A stretch of 13,897 nucleotides of DNA, taken from NCBI GenBank assembly GCA_900553155.1, contig USCM01000024.1, positions 1-13,897 of the forward strand. The letters run 5' to 3'. Below are positions 11,519 through 13,897 of this stretch, one piece after another; positions within the stretch are counted from its first letter, which is position 1; each line of letters opens with the position of its first letter. The DNA is from an uncultured Prevotella sp. (GTDB lineage: Bacteria > Bacteroidota > Bacteroidia > Bacteroidales > Bacteroidaceae). The notes beneath the pieces are model-generated. The model was not told the DNA's origin, searched no databases, and was given only the letters and a program-made list of their open reading frames with translations. The translations under genes and the position numbers were made by a program.

Positions 11519-13897
11519 TTACTTGTTGAAGAACTTGCGTCCATTAACCACAACAATGCCCTTGTAAGAGCGGTCTACCTGCTGGCCGTTGAGGTTATAC
11601 CACTTGCCCTCGCTCTCTGCCTTCTTTGTGATGACAACAGGAGTTTTGATGCCAGTAGCTATACCCGAACCGTCGATGTACGAACCTTCGTTGACGAAGA
11701 ACAGTGTAACGTCCGACTGGTTCTGAACGAGCTTCATTGTGAACGAGTAGTTGTATACCTTCTCTGCCTTTGTGGTGATGGTAGACACTACCTTGACAAC
11801 ATTGCCTGTGGTAAACTCGACGTTCATGTCAACCAACGAGCCGTCCATATCGTCCTTGAATGTATCCCAGTTGTACTCGCTCTTCATTGTGAAGTCGATG
11901 TTTGAGGTGTTCTCGGCTGTATTGCCGCCAGCTGCCGCAAACCATCCGTAGTTGTCGGCACGCAGTGCGAAGTGCTCGGCATAACCCTCGGCGCCACGCT
12001 CGGCTGTGGCAGCAACGAGGCACCAGTTGTTCCAGTTGGCCTTCTTGTTGCTGTAGTTGTAGAACTTAAACTCTGCCTTGCCACCCTTCTTAAGTTTGTA
12101 GTAGTCCTTAGAGAAGTTTACCCAGAACGGTGCGTCAGTGTTCTTCTGCATCGACTCGGGATAGTATACCTGTGCGTCTGCCGCTACATCAGCCTCAACT
12201 TTGAGGGTATAGTCCTTGGTGTATACATAGTTGTCCTTGCTTATGGTCATTGTCATCGTTACCTCGCCCTTGCCCGTAACGGTGCCGTCGGATGTGAGAA
12301 CCGACTCGTTGCCCGACTTCCAAGACACGTTGGCGCCAAGCAAACCCTCTGTAGGCAGAGTCAACGACTCTTCTATAACGGTACCGTCGTCGAACGGAAG
12401 GCTCATCTTGTTGGCTGTATACTTGATGGCTGCCTTGGCGTCTGCCTTTACAGCCCATACCTGCTGCTGCTTAGTGTAGTTCTTCTGACCAAGAGTGGTC
12501 GAACCGCTTGACGATGAAAGAGCAGATATAGCGACGGCAGGAATGTTGGTATAGTCGATTGTCTGACGAACCAGAACACCACGATATACCACGCCGTTGA
12601 TTGTGAGGTGGATATAGTCGGTGCCGGCTGTGCGCTCCCATGTACCCTTTTCGGCACCTGTAATGGTGCCGTCGGCATTGAGGCGGATGTTTACCGGTGT
12701 TTCGTAAGCCTTGTTCTTGGTGTCCTGTCCATACTCGTGACGCATAAACTGGTAGTCGCCGGCTATCTCGCTATCGGCTATGGAAGCCTTTGTAGCGATG
12801 TCGTTGTTGGTGATGGTCTCGCCGTCAAACTCGAACGGAGCTGCCATAATCCAACCCTCGTCGTTGAGGAAGAGCTGATGTACACGTACCTGATGGCCCT
12901 CGCCCTGGTTGCTGAAGCGCGAGTGGTATACCACGAACGAGCGTCCCTGCTTGTCGTTGAAGGCTGAGTTGTGGCCCTGTGCTATCTCGGCACCCGACAT
13001 CGGGTCCCACTTGTAGCCGCCAAAGAGCAGCACGCCGCGGTTGTCGGCAGCCTTGGCGCCATAGTTCAGCAAGTAACGGCTGGTAACAGCCGATGTGCCG
13101 TTGCAGTCAACGTAAGGTCCTTCGGGCTTGTCCGAACGGAACACACGCATCTGATAACCGCCATTACTTTCAAGTCCGCCGTAGCTCATAAAGAGGAAGT
13201 AGTGCGAACCTATCTTCTCAATGTAGCTTGCCTCGCCCGATACATAGTAGCCACCGGCTATCTTCTTGCCAAAGTAGGGGTCGCTTGTAGTATTGGCATT
13301 GGCAGCACCTGGGGTGGCAGCCTTGCCATTAATCTCGTATGGGAAGGTGTAAGTGTAGTCGCGCAGACCGTTGGTCTTGTCGAGCTTAAGCAAGAAGATG
13401 CCACCCGACCATGAGCCGTAGCTCATCCAAAGATTGTCGTTATCGTCGTAGAAAACGCATGGGTCGATACAGTTGGGCCAGAACGAGCCCCACTTGTCGC
13501 CTACGTTATATCGCTGTGGCAGCGATGTCTCACCGGTAGCAATAGCAAGGTCGGTGTTCTTCCAGTCGTTGGCGGCAGCATACGAGTTGTGGGCATACTT
13601 GCCAAAGAAGCCCGAGAACACTACCGGACCCTGATACTTCCACGGACCCTCGATGTTGTCGCTTGTGAAGCATACTATGCTTGAGCACCAGCTGCCGCCG
13701 TTAAGGCTCATATACATGCACCACTTCTTCATCGTCTTGTTGTAGACAACGTCGGGCGCCCACTGCATTCCCTTGACCGTGTTGCCCTTCTTCTGCCATC
13801 CGTTGGCGTCGAAGTTGCCGAAGGTTACGCTCTTTCCGGTGTAATCCTTAACCGATGTAATGGCGTGTGTGGTATAAGCTTGCGAGAAGTTGACAAG
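11519..13897 (-). CDS. Large multidomain secreted GH43 arabinanase (N-terminus outside window)
   Basis: The frame is open to the right edge, giving 792 visible residues; the signal peptide and catalytic base Asp are missing. Numbering from the internal Met at 13768, WAPDVV (3-8), Asp102 in CIDPCVF (modulator), Glu179 in SGEASYI (acid) and His266 in QGHNSAF show a GH43 propeller. Residues about 305-400 resemble the GH43 C-terminal module of extracellular endo-arabinanases (FDGETITNNDIA, IAGDYQFMRHEYG). About 445-525 look like an atrophied bacterial Ig domain (VSWKSGNESVLTSDGTVTGK). About 535-700 form an unassigned Trp-rich, beta-rich domain that could bind carbohydrate. The last 45 residues (GKWYNLNGQQVDRSYKGIVV, then VNGRKFFNK) match the tail seen on many secreted Prevotella proteins. 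It probably acts on long arabinan chains at the cell surface or outside, ahead of the two smaller enzymes. Confidence 0.88.
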   Translation of the reverse strand, partial: LVNFSQAYTTHAITSVKDYTGKSVTFGNFDANGWQKKGNTVKGMQWAPDVVYNKTMKKWCMYMSLNGGSWCSSIVCFTSDNIEGPWKYQGPVVFSGFFGKYAHNSYAAANDWKNTDLAIATGETSLPQRYNVGDKWGSFWPNCIDPCVFYDDNDNLWMSYGSWSGGIFLLKLDKTNGLRDYTYTFPYEINGKAATPGAANANTTSDPYFGKKIAGGYYVSGEASYIEKIGSHYFLFMSYGGLESNGGYQMRVFRSDKPEGPYVDCNGTSAVTSRYLLNYGAKAADNRGVLLFGGYKWDPMSGAEIAQGHNSAFNDKQGRSFVVYHSRFSNQGEGHQVRVHQLFLNDEGWIMAAPFEFDGETITNNDIATKASIADSEIAGDYQFMRHEYGQDTKNKAYETPVNIRLNADGTITGAEKGTWERTAGTDYIHLTINGVVYRGVLVRQTIDYTNIPAVAISALSSSSGSTTLGQKNYTKQQQVWAVKADAKAAIKYTANKMSLPFDDGTVIEESLTLPTEGLLGANVSWKSGNESVLTSDGTVTGKGEVTMTMTISKDNYVYTKDYTLKVEADVAADAQVYYPESMQKNTDAPFWVNFSKDYYKLKKGGKAEFKFYNYSNKKANWNNWCLVAATAERGAEGYAEHFALRADNYGWFAAAGGNTAENTSNIDFTMKSEYNWDTFKDDMDGSLVDMNVEFTTGNVVKVVSTITTKAEKVYNYSFTMKLVQNQSDVTLFFVNEGSYIDGSGIATGIKTPVVITKKAESEGKWYNLNGQQVDRSYKGIVVVNGRKFFNK

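Overview
The window looks like a chromosomal piece of a Bacteroidota genome, most likely Prevotella or a close relative. The reasons are secreted GH51 and GH43 arabinan enzymes of Bacteroidetes type, a Prevotella-style C-terminal tail on a secreted hydrolase, a DUF2795 protein of the Bacteroidetes form, and promoters of the TTTG / TAnnTTTG type without clear Shine-Dalgarno sites. No species can be fixed from sequence reading alone.

Left part (1-2400): an A+T-rich stretch of gene debris. It holds the 3' end of an Rpn/PD-(D/E)XK nuclease-like gene that carries heptad-coding 21-base repeats, a remnant of a BspA-like leucine-rich-repeat gene, the last eight codons of a second DUF2795 gene with its own terminator, and an AAA/DUF4143 ATPase gene split by a one-base frameshift. 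The debris copy of the DUF2795 tail plus terminator matches the intact DUF2795 gene and terminator at 2343-2646, so the ATPase lies between two diverged copies of the same gene end.

Middle part (2425-5234): an intact DUF2795 gene; a cob(I)alamin adenosyltransferase gene behind a small gene related to Bacteroidetes methyltransferase-like proteins (both minus strand); and, diverging from these, two short chromate-transporter genes that together make one CHR-type transporter.

Region 5235-5669 has no gene. It is packed with repeats: an 11-base inverted repeat near its two ends, a perfect 13-bp hairpin, a perfect 22-bp tandem duplication and a 21-bp tandem repeat. It may be a small non-autonomous element.

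Right part (5670-13897), all minus strand, reading from the right edge: an arabinan-degradation operon (a large multidomain GH43 cut by the window edge, a single-domain GH43, and a GH51 arabinofuranosidase with an extra inserted domain) closed by a strong hairpin terminator. Behind it, a near-consensus promoter drives a two-gene operon: a fused IspD-like cytidylyltransferase/short-chain reductase, predicted to make CDP-ribitol from ribulose 5-phosphate, followed 8 bases later by a LicD-family phosphotransferase. This pair predicts that a surface glycan carries ribitol phosphate or a similar polyol phosphate. It is the most interesting functional unit in the window.
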